Origin: [Leptolyngbya] sp. JSC-1
GTDB taxonomy: Bacteria; Cyanobacteriota; Cyanobacteriia; Elainellales; Elainellaceae
Reading direction: 5' to 3'
Length of the DNA stretch: 64,000 bases
Assembly: GCA_000733415.1 (NCBI GenBank)
Contig: KL662192.1
Location: forward strand, 557,152 to 621,151
This document shows, piece by piece, positions 25,378 through 34,351 of the stretch (position 1 is its first letter; the number at the start of each line of letters is the position of its first letter). The notes beneath the pieces were generated by a model. That model saw only the letters and a list, made by a program, of their open reading frames with translations. It made no database searches and had not been told where the DNA came from. The translations under genes were made by a program, and so were the position numbers.

Positions 25378-25803
25378 ATGGTTTCTAATCGTGTATTTAG
25401 TGTTTGTTTGGCAGCGTTACCAATTCTGTTAGTAGTGAGCTGTACCAATCAGACCCCTCAAGCAACCACTCAAGACAAAAAGACAGAACTCTGCACCAAT
25501 CTAGCCCGCCTCAACACATCGGTCGCCACGCTCAAAAGCCTCAGTCCCAGTTCTACAGTCAGCGACCTCCAAGCTGCGCGCGATCAGGTGAAAACTACAT
25601 TTGCCGATGTCAAGACCTCAGCTCAGGCGGTTCAAGAAGCTAAAGTAGCGGATTTGGAGCAAGCCTACCAGGAGTTAGATAAAGCGGTGAATGCCATTCC
25701 TCAAACTGCTACTCTGAATCAAGCCGCGCAGTCGATTGCTCCTCAGGTGGCTGCGGTTGAAAATGCACGCAACCAAGTGGAAGCGGGTGTGAACTGCCCC
25801 TAA
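25378..25803 (+). CDS. Small coiled-coil lipoprotein
   Basis: A 141-residue exported protein. The signal peptide ends in a lipobox (ILLVVSC, Cys22), followed by a Thr/Gln-rich linker and then helical heptad-like segments (LARLNTSVATLKSL, DLEQAYQELDKAVNAI) predicted to form a helical hairpin. Two further cysteines (in ELCTNL and at the C terminus, VNCP) could pair. Probably anchored in a membrane facing the periplasm. No family function is known to me. The ATG at 25378 follows GAGG; a GTG 18 bp upstream is less likely. Confidence 0.7.
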   Translation: MVSNRVFSVCLAALPILLVVSCTNQTPQATTQDKKTELCTNLARLNTSVATLKSLSPSSTVSDLQAARDQVKTTFADVKTSAQAVQEAKVADLEQAYQELDKAVNAIPQTATLNQAAQSIAPQVAAVENARNQVEAGVNCP

Positions 25804-25902
25804 CCAGTAGTCAGTTTTGATTCTGCTACGGTATTTGTAGTAGCTAGCTGAGGCTTTGCTGTTTAAAGGGCTGGCTGTCTAAAAACTCATTGAGCAATCC
25901 CT

Positions 25903-26979
25903 ATGATCACTCGTCAAGATTTAAAGCAATTGCAGTCTTTGGTCAAAGTTCCTGCCCTTTCAATTTTGCTGCCAACCCATCGGTCTTTTCCTGAAAATAA
26001 GCAGGATCCGATCCTGGTCAAAAATTTGATAGATGAGGCCAAAACTCGTTTAGCTGAGGAATTCTCTAGCCGCGAACTAGAGCCACTCCTACAGCGACTT
26101 GATACCCTGGCTAGTCAAATTGATTATCCTCATACCCTCGACGGGTTGGCCCTATTTGTCAGCCACGACTTCGCTAAGCTCTACTACTTGCCGTTTTCGG
26201 TGCCAGCGCGGGTGGTGATTGATCAAACCTTTGCGACTCGCGATCTGGTGTATGGCATGCACCGAGCGCAGCGCTATTGGGTGCTGCTGGTGAGTCAGGC
26301 TTCGACTCGCCTGCTAGCTGGCACTGGAGAAACCCTAGAGGAAGTTCAAGACAAAGATTTTCCGATGCAGATGACCGGCCCCGCCGCAACAGCGCCCATT
26401 CCCTACGATGCAGATTCTAGCTACGTGGATGACCGGCATCGCCGCTTTTTCCAACAGGTCGATCGCGCCTTGGCGACCTACATGCAGGACGAGCCACTAC
26501 CCTTGATTGTCGGTGGAGTAACTCGCCAAATTTCCTTCTTCCGTGAAGTGTCAGGACATGCCCAGCTAATTGCAGGAACCTTAGAGGGCAATTTCGACAA
26601 AGCTGCTATCCATGAACTGGTGCCGCAAGTCTGGCCGATTGTGCAGTCGGTACGGCAAGCCCAACAGGACGAGGCTCTGCAACAGCTAGAAAATGCGATG
26701 AACACTCGCAATGTAGTATCCACAATCGGAGAAGCATGGCGGCTGGCCCACGAGGGACGAGGTAAGCGACTCTTGGTTGAAAAGAGTTACCATGTCCCCG
26801 CCGTTTTGACCGAGGACGGTGAATTTAAGCAGGTCGAGCAGGTCGGTGGGGTAGAAGTAATGGATGATGCCGTAGATGAGCTAATCGAAGCCGTGCTGGC
26901 AAAGGGAGGAGCAGTCACTTTGATGGACGATGGCAAGCTCGCTGTCCACCAGCAGGTGGCATTGATTTTGCGATATTGA
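25903..26979 (+). CDS. baeRF-type (bacterial archaeo-eukaryotic release factor-like) protein
   Basis: A 358-residue soluble protein resembling baeRF family 3. Visible are the opening LSILLPTHRSFPENKQDPILVKNLIDEA, an HTLDGLALFVSHDF segment, the central YWVLLVSQASTRLL typical of the family, then RRFFQQVDRAL and a C-terminal DEL-LIEAVLAKGGAVTLMDDG. The fold relates to eRF1/Pelota domains but without a clear GGQ motif, so peptidyl-tRNA hydrolysis is not assured. The biological role is unknown. It lies downstream of the acid-stress genes. Confidence 0.75.
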   Translation: MITRQDLKQLQSLVKVPALSILLPTHRSFPENKQDPILVKNLIDEAKTRLAEEFSSRELEPLLQRLDTLASQIDYPHTLDGLALFVSHDFAKLYYLPFSVPARVVIDQTFATRDLVYGMHRAQRYWVLLVSQASTRLLAGTGETLEEVQDKDFPMQMTGPAATAPIPYDADSSYVDDRHRRFFQQVDRALATYMQDEPLPLIVGGVTRQISFFREVSGHAQLIAGTLEGNFDKAAIHELVPQVWPIVQSVRQAQQDEALQQLENAMNTRNVVSTIGEAWRLAHEGRGKRLLVEKSYHVPAVLTEDGEFKQVEQVGGVEVMDDAVDELIEAVLAKGGAVTLMDDGKLAVHQQVALILRY

Positions 26980-27046
26980 AGGTTGTGGGAGTCAGGAGCC
27001 TTCCCCCACTAGCCCACCCCCTACTAATCGGCATTCCAGAAACGGG

Positions 27047-27098
27047 GGCTACCAACGTTACAGCAACGCCACAATTCATGCCTCTATTCAGCAACGCC
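27047..27098. repeat. Dispersed repeat family 3, copy 1
   Basis: A 52-bp block (ggctaccaacgttacagcaacgcc ... cctctattcagcaacgcc in two parts) that recurs at 58927-58988 with a few substitutions and one internal 10-bp duplication. Intergenic, upstream of the membrane protein gene. Confidence 0.7.
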
Positions 27099-27174
27099 CA
27101 TTTTCGATCGACTGATGCTATGTTAATGGCGTACTTTTCTGCTTTGAAGGGCAGACTATTGGGGCAGTTCATTC

Positions 27175-28632
27175 ATGGTGCATCAGTCCAATCAGCTCAC
27201 CAGATCGCATTCCTATCGTTGGCTCAAGCGCGGAATTGCCATTTTGGCAGCTTTGAATTTAGCATTAGTCATATTCGATCTTACCTATCCCAGTCTGCGA
27301 TCGCTGTATGTAGAATTTATACCGCGCTTAGTCCAAATTTATGACCCGGTAAAGGGCATTCATCCCCATCCTGAAACCCAGGGGTATTTAGAGCGGATTG
27401 CAGCAGTGGAAGCTCAATTGGCTCAAGCAGAAAGCCAGGAAAACACCCAACTCGCTCCCCCAACCGAGGTGCCTGCATTGGCAGCGTCCCTTAGCGAGCT
27501 GCGGTTACTCAGTCAACGTCTGATGCAGCACAATCCCTTTTCAAGTCAAGAAAACGCCATACTGGAAACCATTCAGCAGAGCTTGCAGACTCGTACCGGC
27601 ATGGCAACACCCTCTGCCGCCTTTGATCGCTTCTGGAGTCAAGACCATCTCACTCAGGCCAACTGGTCCACAGAGCTTGATTTTTGGCGTCAGCAGATCC
27701 GTCCCTTAATCAATGCCAATTACTATCGACGGGTCAATCGCTTCGGTCATCCGGTTGACTATTTCTGGCTGATTGATTTGCCGTTCATGATCATTTTTGC
27801 AATCGATTTAGCCGTGCGGATACGAGGAATTCGTCAGCGTGATCCACAGTTAACCTGGTTCGAGTCGATCTTGCGGCGATGGTATGACCTATTTTTGCTG
27901 TTTCCCTTCTGGCGATGGCTGCGGGTCATTCCGGTCACCCTGCGGCTGCATCAGGTAGGCTTGATCAATCTGGCTCCTCTAGAAGCAGAAGTGCAGCGTG
28001 ACTTTGCCCTCGGATTTGCTGGAGAGCTGATCCAAGTAGTTGGTGTTCATGCTATCGATCTGAGTCAAGATGCGATTCGTCGAGGTGACGTGATGCAGTG
28101 GCTGCTTTATCCAAAACTGCGACGCGAATACATTCAGGTTAACAATCAAAATGAGATTAGTATTATCGTTAAACGGATTACCGATATTATTATTCATCAG
28201 GTGATTCCGCAAATACAGCCAGATCTGGAGCTATTTCTGAATTACACCTTACACCATATTATTCTCGAACAGTTCCCTGGCTATACTCAACTGCGATACG
28301 CACCAGTGATTGGTCGTCTACCGCAGCGAACGACAGAGCGAATCACCAAGAATCTATCGGAGGGAGCCTATCAGAGCCTGGTGCAAGTTTGGGAAGATCC
28401 GGAAGTGGCTGAGATGACTGTAAACCTGGCCCAAAATTTCCGAGATGCGTTGGCGACTGAGCTGAAGAAGAAACACAATATCCAAGAAATTGAAGACCTG
28501 CTAATCGATTTATTAGAAGAAATCAAAATCAACTATGTTCAGAGACTCACAGATGTAGACATCGAACAGATTGTAGATGAAGCAGAGCGGATCTATCGGC
28601 AAAGGGAAGGAGAAGCCAGATCAGAAATTTAA
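27175..28632 (+). CDS. Membrane protein with voltage-sensor-like segment, cyanobacterial hypothetical
   Basis: A 485-residue protein. A hydrophobic helix lies near residues 20-37, followed by a helical Gln/Glu-rich region (70-175), then WLIDLPFMIIFAIDLAVRI and LFLLFPFWRWLRVIPVTLRL (about 195-265), where Arg residues recur every three positions as in S4 helices of voltage-gated channels. The long C-terminal part (300-485) is soluble and helical, rich in charged residues. No pore motif (TVGYG-like) is visible, so it is not a plain potassium channel. The family is not one I can name. Confidence 0.65.
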   Translation: MVHQSNQLTRSHSYRWLKRGIAILAALNLALVIFDLTYPSLRSLYVEFIPRLVQIYDPVKGIHPHPETQGYLERIAAVEAQLAQAESQENTQLAPPTEVPALAASLSELRLLSQRLMQHNPFSSQENAILETIQQSLQTRTGMATPSAAFDRFWSQDHLTQANWSTELDFWRQQIRPLINANYYRRVNRFGHPVDYFWLIDLPFMIIFAIDLAVRIRGIRQRDPQLTWFESILRRWYDLFLLFPFWRWLRVIPVTLRLHQVGLINLAPLEAEVQRDFALGFAGELIQVVGVHAIDLSQDAIRRGDVMQWLLYPKLRREYIQVNNQNEISIIVKRITDIIIHQVIPQIQPDLELFLNYTLHHIILEQFPGYTQLRYAPVIGRLPQRTTERITKNLSEGAYQSLVQVWEDPEVAEMTVNLAQNFRDALATELKKKHNIQEIEDLLIDLLEEIKINYVQRLTDVDIEQIVDEAERIYRQREGEARSEI

Positions 28633-28856
28633 GTCTAACCGATCAATACCGTGATGTTTCATGCTTTGAAGCAACTTACAACTGATGACATCAAACAGCA
28701 CTTCGACAGAGGTCTGCCTCAAGAGAAGTGAAGAAGTGAAATGGGAAGATACCCCGTCGTTAGGCTGTTGTGGGTGAGCATAGTACAATTATTGAAAATC
28801 TTCTCACTTGGAGTAATCTTTCTTGGAGCAATCTTTAATTTCGATACTCCCTCACT

Positions 28857-29263
28857 ATGACGCTCATTCTCACCCAAGCTGACTGGGATGAGCTGCAACA
28901 GCAGGCTCCCCAACCCCGACCCAACGATTTGATCCCAATGAATTTGAAGATTTAATAAGCATACCGACCTGTTTGGGACAGGGATTTAGGCGAGATTTGG
29001 AGCTATCTCCTGGGATCTGTTTGACTCTTGCAGACGAATTGAATAGTCAGGACTGGCTGTTTAAACAGCCAGTGCATGATCATCCAATCCAAATTACAAT
29101 CTTTTTATCCGATTTCGTTCATTGTGACATTCACCCCAGCTTTGGTGGAACGCAGGGCTATTTTTCGGGGAGTGGAATGTCGCCTGCTTATATTGAGTGC
29201 AATCAGGCTGGAGAGCATCTAAACCTCGTTGATATTGAGATTGAACCAGAGGTGCTAAGTTGT
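28857..29263 (+). pseudogene. Disrupted PchR-type AraC family regulator (N-terminal part)
   Basis: The start MTLILTQADWDELQQQ is in one frame; after about 28915 the family sequence continues one frame off (DPNEFEDLISIPTCLGQGF, then LELSPGICLTLAD, VHDHPIQI and GYFSGSGMSPAYIE). These are N-terminal motifs of cyanobacterial PchR-like AraC regulators of iron/siderophore genes. Similarity stops after EIEPEVL, where the transposase region begins; the C-terminal helix-turn-helix domain is missing. The gene is thus both frameshifted and truncated. Confidence 0.75.
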
Positions 29264-30036
29264 GTGATCTATAGAACCCATTTGGGATCTTTTGTTGGGG
29301 AGCTAAGATGGGAAATAAATGCCATACTCCAGCAGTCTAAGCGACAAAGAGTGGGAACTCATCAAACCGTTGTTGCCCCAGAAGAAGAAAACATGCCCCC
29401 CCAAATGGAGCAAACGGCAAATCCTTGACGGCATTTTCTATCAACTCAAAAACGGCTGTAACTGGTGTGACTTGCCGAAAGACTTGCCCCCCTACTCCAC
29501 CGTCTTCTGGCACTACAAACAGTGGCGGTCAGAAGGTGTTCTCGACCAGATTTTGGCAACGCTGCATGGACAAGTCCGAGCAAAAGTAAAAAAAACCGAA
29601 ATGGACACGGTTACTCATCATTGACTCACAAGCGGTCAAAAACACTTGTAACGCAAGCATTGTCTCCAAGGGGTTTTGTCACTACAAGTGCACCAATGGC
29701 ATCAAACGCCATCTTGCCATTGATACATTAGGATTTCCCTTCTTCACCCATTGCACCAAAGCGAATGTTTCTGATGACCAAGGTTTGATTGAACTGCTGG
29801 AACGCAATCTTGATTACTTTCGGGCTAAACCCGTTAACATTCCTAAGAGTACAATCTTGCTCGACCACGGGTATCATCCCGATAAGCTGATTGCTGCCTT
29901 GCAACAACTCTACCCGCAGATTATGACGAAGATTCGCTTTGATCTCGCTCCAAAGCCTACCAAGGCACAAAATTATGCAAGACTATGGCAGGTACAGTCA
30001 GGTGTCTATGAAATAGCCCTAGAAAAGAATGGCTAA
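29264..30036 (+). mobile_element. IS5-family insertion sequence remnant
   Basis: The element starts within or just after gtgatctatagaacccatt, where AraC homology ends. The right side is truncated: no inverse copy of the left end is found before 30181, and the transposase lacks its C terminus. The left boundary is estimated to within about 10 bp. Confidence 0.65.
29319..30036 (+). pseudogene. IS5-family transposase, frameshifted and 3'-truncated
   Basis: The first frame encodes SSSLSDKEWELIKPLLPQKK and LKNGCNWCDLPKDLPPYSTV, typical of cyanobacterial IS5-family transposases. At an A8 run (29588-29595) the coding frame changes by +1, after which IIDSQAVKNTCNAS (first catalytic Asp), DTLGFPFFTHCTKANVSDDQ and ILLDHGYHPDKL (second Asp) follow. 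The usual end with the third acidic residue (VIERSNAWMERC) is absent; the frame ends in unrelated residues. The A-run could be a recoding site in the intact IS, but the missing C terminus makes this copy inactive. Confidence 0.85.
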
Positions 30037-30180
30037 AGCCTCTCAGATTGCTTTCCAAAGAGTATTGTCCTATAGTTGACTTGCAAGTGAGCAATAACAA
30101 TAGCAAGAAGCTGAATTAACACACGATTGAGAACAGCCTCAAAACATCCAGTTTCTGACTCCTGTCTCCTGTCTCCTAAA

Positions 30181-30474
30181 TTAATAGATCAACCCTGATG
30201 CCAACTCCCGAGTAATAATAATTTGAAACTTCCCAACCGGAACGCTAGTGCTGAGTCGGCGCACGGTCAGATGATAGATACCCGTATTCGAATGCACATC
30301 GCGTTCAACAGCCACAATTGGCGCAACACTTTGGGCACTATCTTCTAGAAAGCTGCAAACTTCTAGCAAAGCATCAACTAGCACCTCATCTACGCCACCC
30401 GTAGCTTTTTCAACGAGGGCTAGCGCTTGGGCATATAGGCGGTTTCTGATATCGGCAGATGGGCTGAAATTCAT
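30181..30474 (-). CDS. Hypothetical protein, cyanobacterial type
   Basis: A 97-residue soluble protein with no signal peptide or membrane segment: helical first half, beta-rich second half (TGIYHLTVRRLS, GKFQIIITRELA). I do not recognise a named family. The coding frame is clean and the gene is isolated between an IS remnant and the DOPA-dioxygenase-like gene. Moderate confidence rests on composition and on the lack of a better frame. Confidence 0.5.
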   Translation of the reverse strand: MNFSPSADIRNRLYAQALALVEKATGGVDEVLVDALLEVCSFLEDSAQSVAPIVAVERDVHSNTGIYHLTVRRLSTSVPVGKFQIIITRELASGLIY

Positions 30475-30555
30475 GGGTGATCGCGAGCAGAGCTTCCCTA
30501 GATTACTATAGCCTTTCTACCCAATTCTGCCGTTTGAACATCTCTCCCAACCCAC

Positions 30556-30906
30556 TCAAGGTTGCAATACCTCTAGCCGCAAAGCCAGCTTTTCACCCAG
30601 CCAGAGGGCGTGATTCGTGTGGTCAGCCAAATCATTACCGGTTTCGGGATGGATCAGGATGTCCAAACCCTGCCGATGCAGCATTAACCAAGGCACCACT
30701 TGAGCAAACTGGTCAAGCGAAAACACAACCTGATACATGGCTTGAGAATGGGGACCGATGGGACGATCATGCCAGCGTCCAAGCTGCACCTCAAACTGAG
30801 TTGCTAAAGCTTCGCGAATCTTGGCAGCGGCTTCCCGGCTCTGAGGATTCTCAGGATCGTAGTAAATGTGAGCGTGAAACCCTTTGACTTCTGGAGTAGC
30901 GTTCAT
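30556..30906 (-). CDS. DOPA 4,5-dioxygenase family protein
   Basis: A 116-residue protein with EVKGFHAHIYYDPENP at the N terminus, IGPHSQAMYQVVF, and LDILIHPETGNDLADHTNHALWLG, the pattern of DOPA 4,5-dioxygenase-like proteins. The His residues in FHAH, HPETG and DHTNHA are candidate iron ligands. Family members cleave catechols such as DOPA or act on related extradiol substrates; most bacterial ones are uncharacterised. The ATG at 30906 gives the usual length; the frame extends a further 26 residues upstream without a better ribosome-binding site. Confidence 0.82.
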   Translation of the reverse strand: MNATPEVKGFHAHIYYDPENPQSREAAAKIREALATQFEVQLGRWHDRPIGPHSQAMYQVVFSLDQFAQVVPWLMLHRQGLDILIHPETGNDLADHTNHALWLGEKLALRLEVLQP

Positions 30907-31021
30907 AATTCCGTTCAGCTGTTGATGCATTGTGTCAGGGATGAAGTTCCTACACTCATTCTTCTGACAGCTATAGTATGACAAATGTTGAAGCTCTCAA
31001 CCTCATCGTTTATTGAAGCGT

Positions 31022-31525
31022 TTATTGAGGTGAGGATGCAGTTTGCTTTTGGGAGGTGCGTAATAGCCGCCAACCGATAGCGGTAATTATGGCATTGAGA
31101 ATCAGAAAACCAATGTCATAGGCCAATTCGTGAGGGCCAGATTTGACATGGTGAATGCCTAGAAGCTGGTGATCGATCAAACCCTCGACCAGATTAAATA
31201 AACCGAAGCCCAGCACCCCTGCTGCTAACAATGTGCGGGTAGAGAGCGGTACTCGAAGTTGAACCAACTGCCACATCAATGTGATTCCAAGCGATAGCAA
31301 GAACCAATCAAAAAGGTGAAACAAGCCATCGCCCAATGTGTTCAGTTCCAAACCCACAACAGTCGCATCGGTTTTGATGCCAGAAAACATATGATGCCAC
31401 TGTAGGAGCTGATGCAGCACAATGCCATCATAGAAGCCTGCCTGACCCATACCCAAAATCAGGCCAGTTGTGACTAAGCGGCGCTGAATATCGCTAGGGG
31501 AACGGTCGGCTGGTGAAGTGTTCAT
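31022..31525 (-). CDS. DUF2243 membrane protein
   Basis: A 167-residue inner-membrane protein with four hydrophobic segments and the DUF2243 hallmark GFYDGIVLHQLLQWHHM, plus DGLFHLFDW and GLFNLVEGLIDHQLLGIHHV. The many conserved His and Asp residues near membrane faces suggest metal or haem binding, but no function is established. Its start overlaps the previous gene by 4 bp (ATGA type), so it is translationally coupled to the 240-residue membrane protein. Confidence 0.82.
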   Translation of the reverse strand: MNTSPADRSPSDIQRRLVTTGLILGMGQAGFYDGIVLHQLLQWHHMFSGIKTDATVVGLELNTLGDGLFHLFDWFLLSLGITLMWQLVQLRVPLSTRTLLAAGVLGFGLFNLVEGLIDHQLLGIHHVKSGPHELAYDIGFLILNAIITAIGWRLLRTSQKQTASSPQ

Positions 31526-32244
31526 AGCAGCAAGGAGGTTGACGAGTGATCAGGCGTAGCTGACTGCTGCGAATTTTCTTGCGAATATTCTGTAGTACTA
31601 CTTCTTATCAAGGGAGGACGGAAACAGAGATATAGCAGTGGACCGAATAGGGGTACCAATGCCACACTCCAAAAGATCATCGGACGATGCGACCAACCGC
31701 GCCGCGCCATATCGTCTTTCAGCAGCGAAGTAACCGGTAAAATCAGCGCCATACAGCAGAAATCAAGGCTAATCAGATGCACAAAGGCGCGAGTTTGAAA
31801 CTGCTGAAGATAATCCTGCCAATCTCCGGCAATTAGCGCATAAGCGATTAAGCCGAGGGTGATGAGCAACATCGCAAATCCAGTCGCCTGCCGCTCAAAA
31901 AAACGCAGTACCGGGTCAAGCCTGCCGTGGAATTCTTGATTAGATTGACGCAGAATCAAATAGGGCAACAGACACATGACGCCAGTGAAGTTAGACCCCA
32001 AAAAGTAGGGCCAAGCGCGAAACCGCTGCATCCGTCCGTCGGCGAACATGAGGCAGCCGTAAATCATTGACCAGATACCCATCAGCCAGAAAATTGCTGG
32101 AATAAAGGCATTCAGGGCAATCCAGTTGAAGCTGAGGAGCTGCTTACCAACAAACCAGGTGTAGGGACGATCCAGCGGGGCAATCCACAGCGTGTAGGCC
32201 GTGAATCCGATCCAAATTGCTCCCAGAATCAGCTTGCTTACCAT
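31522..32244 (-). CDS. Polytopic membrane protein of unknown function
   Basis: A 240-residue protein with about six hydrophobic segments (starting KLILGAIWIGFTAYTLWI) and a polar, Ser/Gln-rich C-terminal tail. Paired aromatic and charged motifs between helices (RPYTWFVGKQLLSFNW, DDMARRGWSHRP) give no clear family. The ATG at 32244 is chosen; a TTG at 32265 would add 7 residues. It lies between the methyltransferase gene and DUF2243 gene on one strand with almost no gaps, so it probably belongs to the same membrane-linked pathway. Confidence 0.7.
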   Translation of the reverse strand: MVSKLILGAIWIGFTAYTLWIAPLDRPYTWFVGKQLLSFNWIALNAFIPAIFWLMGIWSMIYGCLMFADGRMQRFRAWPYFLGSNFTGVMCLLPYLILRQSNQEFHGRLDPVLRFFERQATGFAMLLITLGLIAYALIAGDWQDYLQQFQTRAFVHLISLDFCCMALILPVTSLLKDDMARRGWSHRPMIFWSVALVPLFGPLLYLCFRPPLIRSSTTEYSQENSQQSATPDHSSTSLLL

Positions 32245-32275
32245 TAGTTTGCCTAGCAGCTCCAACGTGCTCTGC

Positions 32276-33049
32276 TCAAAACGCAGTCATCACCTGCACT
32301 AACTCTTTCGAGATATCAATATCACCGTAGCTTTTTTGCTTGAATAACACCCCTGCTAATAGGTAGATGTTAGAGGAATAGAATGCTTTACGAGCCGCCC
32401 GCAACGTTTGGATGGTTTGCTTTACCTTGGCTTCTGAACTGTAATAGCCGAATTGCAACGGAGCAATCATAAAGTCTACGATCTGGTAGCCTTGAGCTAG
32501 AGCATGTTCAATTGTTTCAACCGGATTTGAATAGGCCGAAATCAACGACAACACCTGATCACAGCCCAGCGACAGTAGCTTGCGAGTCAATACGGCCCCG
32601 TCCGAACCACCATGCAGGGATGGCATGTACAGGTCATTGTCAGGGGCTGGAAGATAGGGAGGGTTAGAAATCAAACACTTGGCATCGGTTTGCTGCCAAC
32701 CTTCGAAGAAACACTGGTTGCGGACAATGTAGTGACGCCCCAACTGATACTGCCGAATTCGCGATTGAGCCACCTGACAGGCCGTAGAGTTTAACTCATA
32801 GCCATAAACTGTACCTTTGAACTGAGTTCTGAGCAAGCTGTGGATCACAGGGCTGCCGTCTCCGGAGCCAAATTCAATCACGCGATCGGCCTGGGTGCAG
32901 CGGCTGAAAACCATTTTCTCCAAGCACTGAGAGTAAAAGTGAGACTCTTCGGGGCAGAAGAACACCTCATTGGGTGAATGACTCGATGAATACTCAGAGT
33001 GATCGACCTGAGATGCGGTTTGTCCAGAGTTTATCAATGTTCCTGTCAA
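32276..33049 (-). CDS. SAM-dependent methyltransferase, HemK-like NPPY type
   Basis: A 257-residue class I methyltransferase: motif I VIEFGSGDGSP (about 57-67) binds S-adenosylmethionine, GYELNSTA is motif II, and the catalytic NPPY (129-132, in LISNPPYLP) is typical of enzymes that methylate planar nitrogen atoms (Gln, Asn, adenine) as in HemK/PrmC. It lacks the N-terminal domain of PrmC, so the substrate is open. It starts at TTG (33049) after GAGGT; no closer ATG is suitable. It is first in a tight three-gene unit with two membrane proteins. Confidence 0.75.
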   Translation of the reverse strand: MTGTLINSGQTASQVDHSEYSSSHSPNEVFFCPEESHFYSQCLEKMVFSRCTQADRVIEFGSGDGSPVIHSLLRTQFKGTVYGYELNSTACQVAQSRIRQYQLGRHYIVRNQCFFEGWQQTDAKCLISNPPYLPAPDNDLYMPSLHGGSDGAVLTRKLLSLGCDQVLSLISAYSNPVETIEHALAQGYQIVDFMIAPLQFGYYSSEAKVKQTIQTLRAARKAFYSSNIYLLAGVLFKQKSYGDIDISKELVQVMTAF

Positions 33050-33190
33050 GGTATTACCTCACTGTTTGTATTGTTGAAAGCTGAGTGACGTTGCGGTGGA
33101 TCAACCACAGCTAGATCTGACCTCGGCTCAGGCATAGTCTGAGGATTTGATTAATTGAAATTGCATTGAAATAGGTCAGGTGAATGGATT

Positions 33191-34351
33191 TCAGCTATGC
33201 CTTTCCGAGGCTACGGCTGTTTCTGCAGCCTGAATAGCGGCAATCACGGCAGCACCGGCCCGATCGCCCATATATTTCTCCTGGTCGTAGCCTAGAACCA
33301 ACTCCCATGCTTCATTTGGGTACAACTCTACTAGAGGCAGAGATACCTGTTCTAACATCCACTGGCCATGTCGTTCATCTTCACGGATGTGCAATTCCCA
33401 ATATCCCATTGCTGTATCCGATAGTCCTAACCGAGATGCAGCCGCCATATAATCTTTGTAGATCGACGGACCCACAATCTCGAAATAGGTGAAACCACCG
33501 ATATAGCGCAGAAAATGCCGCTTGCGCTGGGTCAGGAGAAAATTGTGGTTAATCGAAGCCAGAACTTGCCAAGGTACCCAGTCGAAGTAGGCTTCCGGAT
33601 CGGGGTTCAGATCCAGCTCCTGCATCATCTGGGCAAAGAAAGTAGAATGCTTGCGGCTGAGGCGACCGTTGCCATATTCTTCGAGTAAAACTCGAATCAG
33701 AGTTGCCTGCACTTCGTTACTGGCTCCGCCCAAGATGTGACAAAGTCGGCTCGACTCTACCAATCCATCGAGCGATGCAATCGCAATCAAATGCCGATAG
33801 CCGGCCTGCGTCATCTGCTCGCGGATGTAGCGCTTGCCAGGTGACAGAGGCGGATCGAGATCAACGCTGGCTCGTTCTGTTAACGCCTGTTTCACGTCGA
33901 TTTGCTGCAACTGCTCCAGATCAAACTGGGCGGTTTCCCAAGCCTGCCAGACCATTTCGATCCGGTCCCGCACCCATTGCAGGTAAACGGAACGCTCGTT
34001 GGTGTATTGACTTAGATCGCTGTACCAAACAAAGTTGAGCCGATTGATTCGGTAGAGAATCCGCTGCAAAAACCGATTTTCCGCCTCAGGCAACTGATTC
34101 TGATCGTGAGTTTGATCGGCATAGGCAAGGACAAGGGCTTGTTCCAGTGTGGCTTCAAACGCTTCAGTCAAGCTCGGCTGTGTCAGCACCTGTCGATCCA
34201 AATCTTCAGTGGTAAGGAACTGGATGAACTGCTGCTCAGCCTCATCGTAACTTAGAGGTAAAGTCTGTGCCGATGATCTGCTTGATGACTTAAGACGTGA
34301 TGAACCAGGGAATGCATCCTGCCAGCTTTTGCTGAGACGCGATGTAATCAT
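33191..34351 (-). CDS. Haem-oxygenase-like diiron oxidase (iron-containing redox enzyme family)
   Basis: A 386-residue all-helical protein. The C-terminal half has the HDO ligand pattern: Glu224/225 in LLEEYGNGR, His235 in SRKHSTFF, Glu291 in FTYFEIVGP, and His321-x3-Asp325-x2-His328 in ELHIREDERHG. HDO enzymes (UndA, BesC, SznF relatives) use O2 to cleave C-C bonds or hydroxylate nitrogen in natural-product pathways. The ATG at 34351 is preferred to an upstream TTG. It is 141 bp upstream of, and on the same strand as, the methyltransferase unit. Confidence 0.85.
   Translation of the reverse strand: MITSRLSKSWQDAFPGSSRLKSSSRSSAQTLPLSYDEAEQQFIQFLTTEDLDRQVLTQPSLTEAFEATLEQALVLAYADQTHDQNQLPEAENRFLQRILYRINRLNFVWYSDLSQYTNERSVYLQWVRDRIEMVWQAWETAQFDLEQLQQIDVKQALTERASVDLDPPLSPGKRYIREQMTQAGYRHLIAIASLDGLVESSRLCHILGGASNEVQATLIRVLLEEYGNGRLSRKHSTFFAQMMQELDLNPDPEAYFDWVPWQVLASINHNFLLTQRKRHFLRYIGGFTYFEIVGPSIYKDYMAAASRLGLSDTAMGYWELHIREDERHGQWMLEQVSLPLVELYPNEAWELVLGYDQEKYMGDRAGAAVIAAIQAAETAVASERHS

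Noticed and set aside
28973..29428. Intact 151-codon gene
   Set aside because: It is the second frame of a broken AraC regulator running on into IS sequence, not an independent gene.
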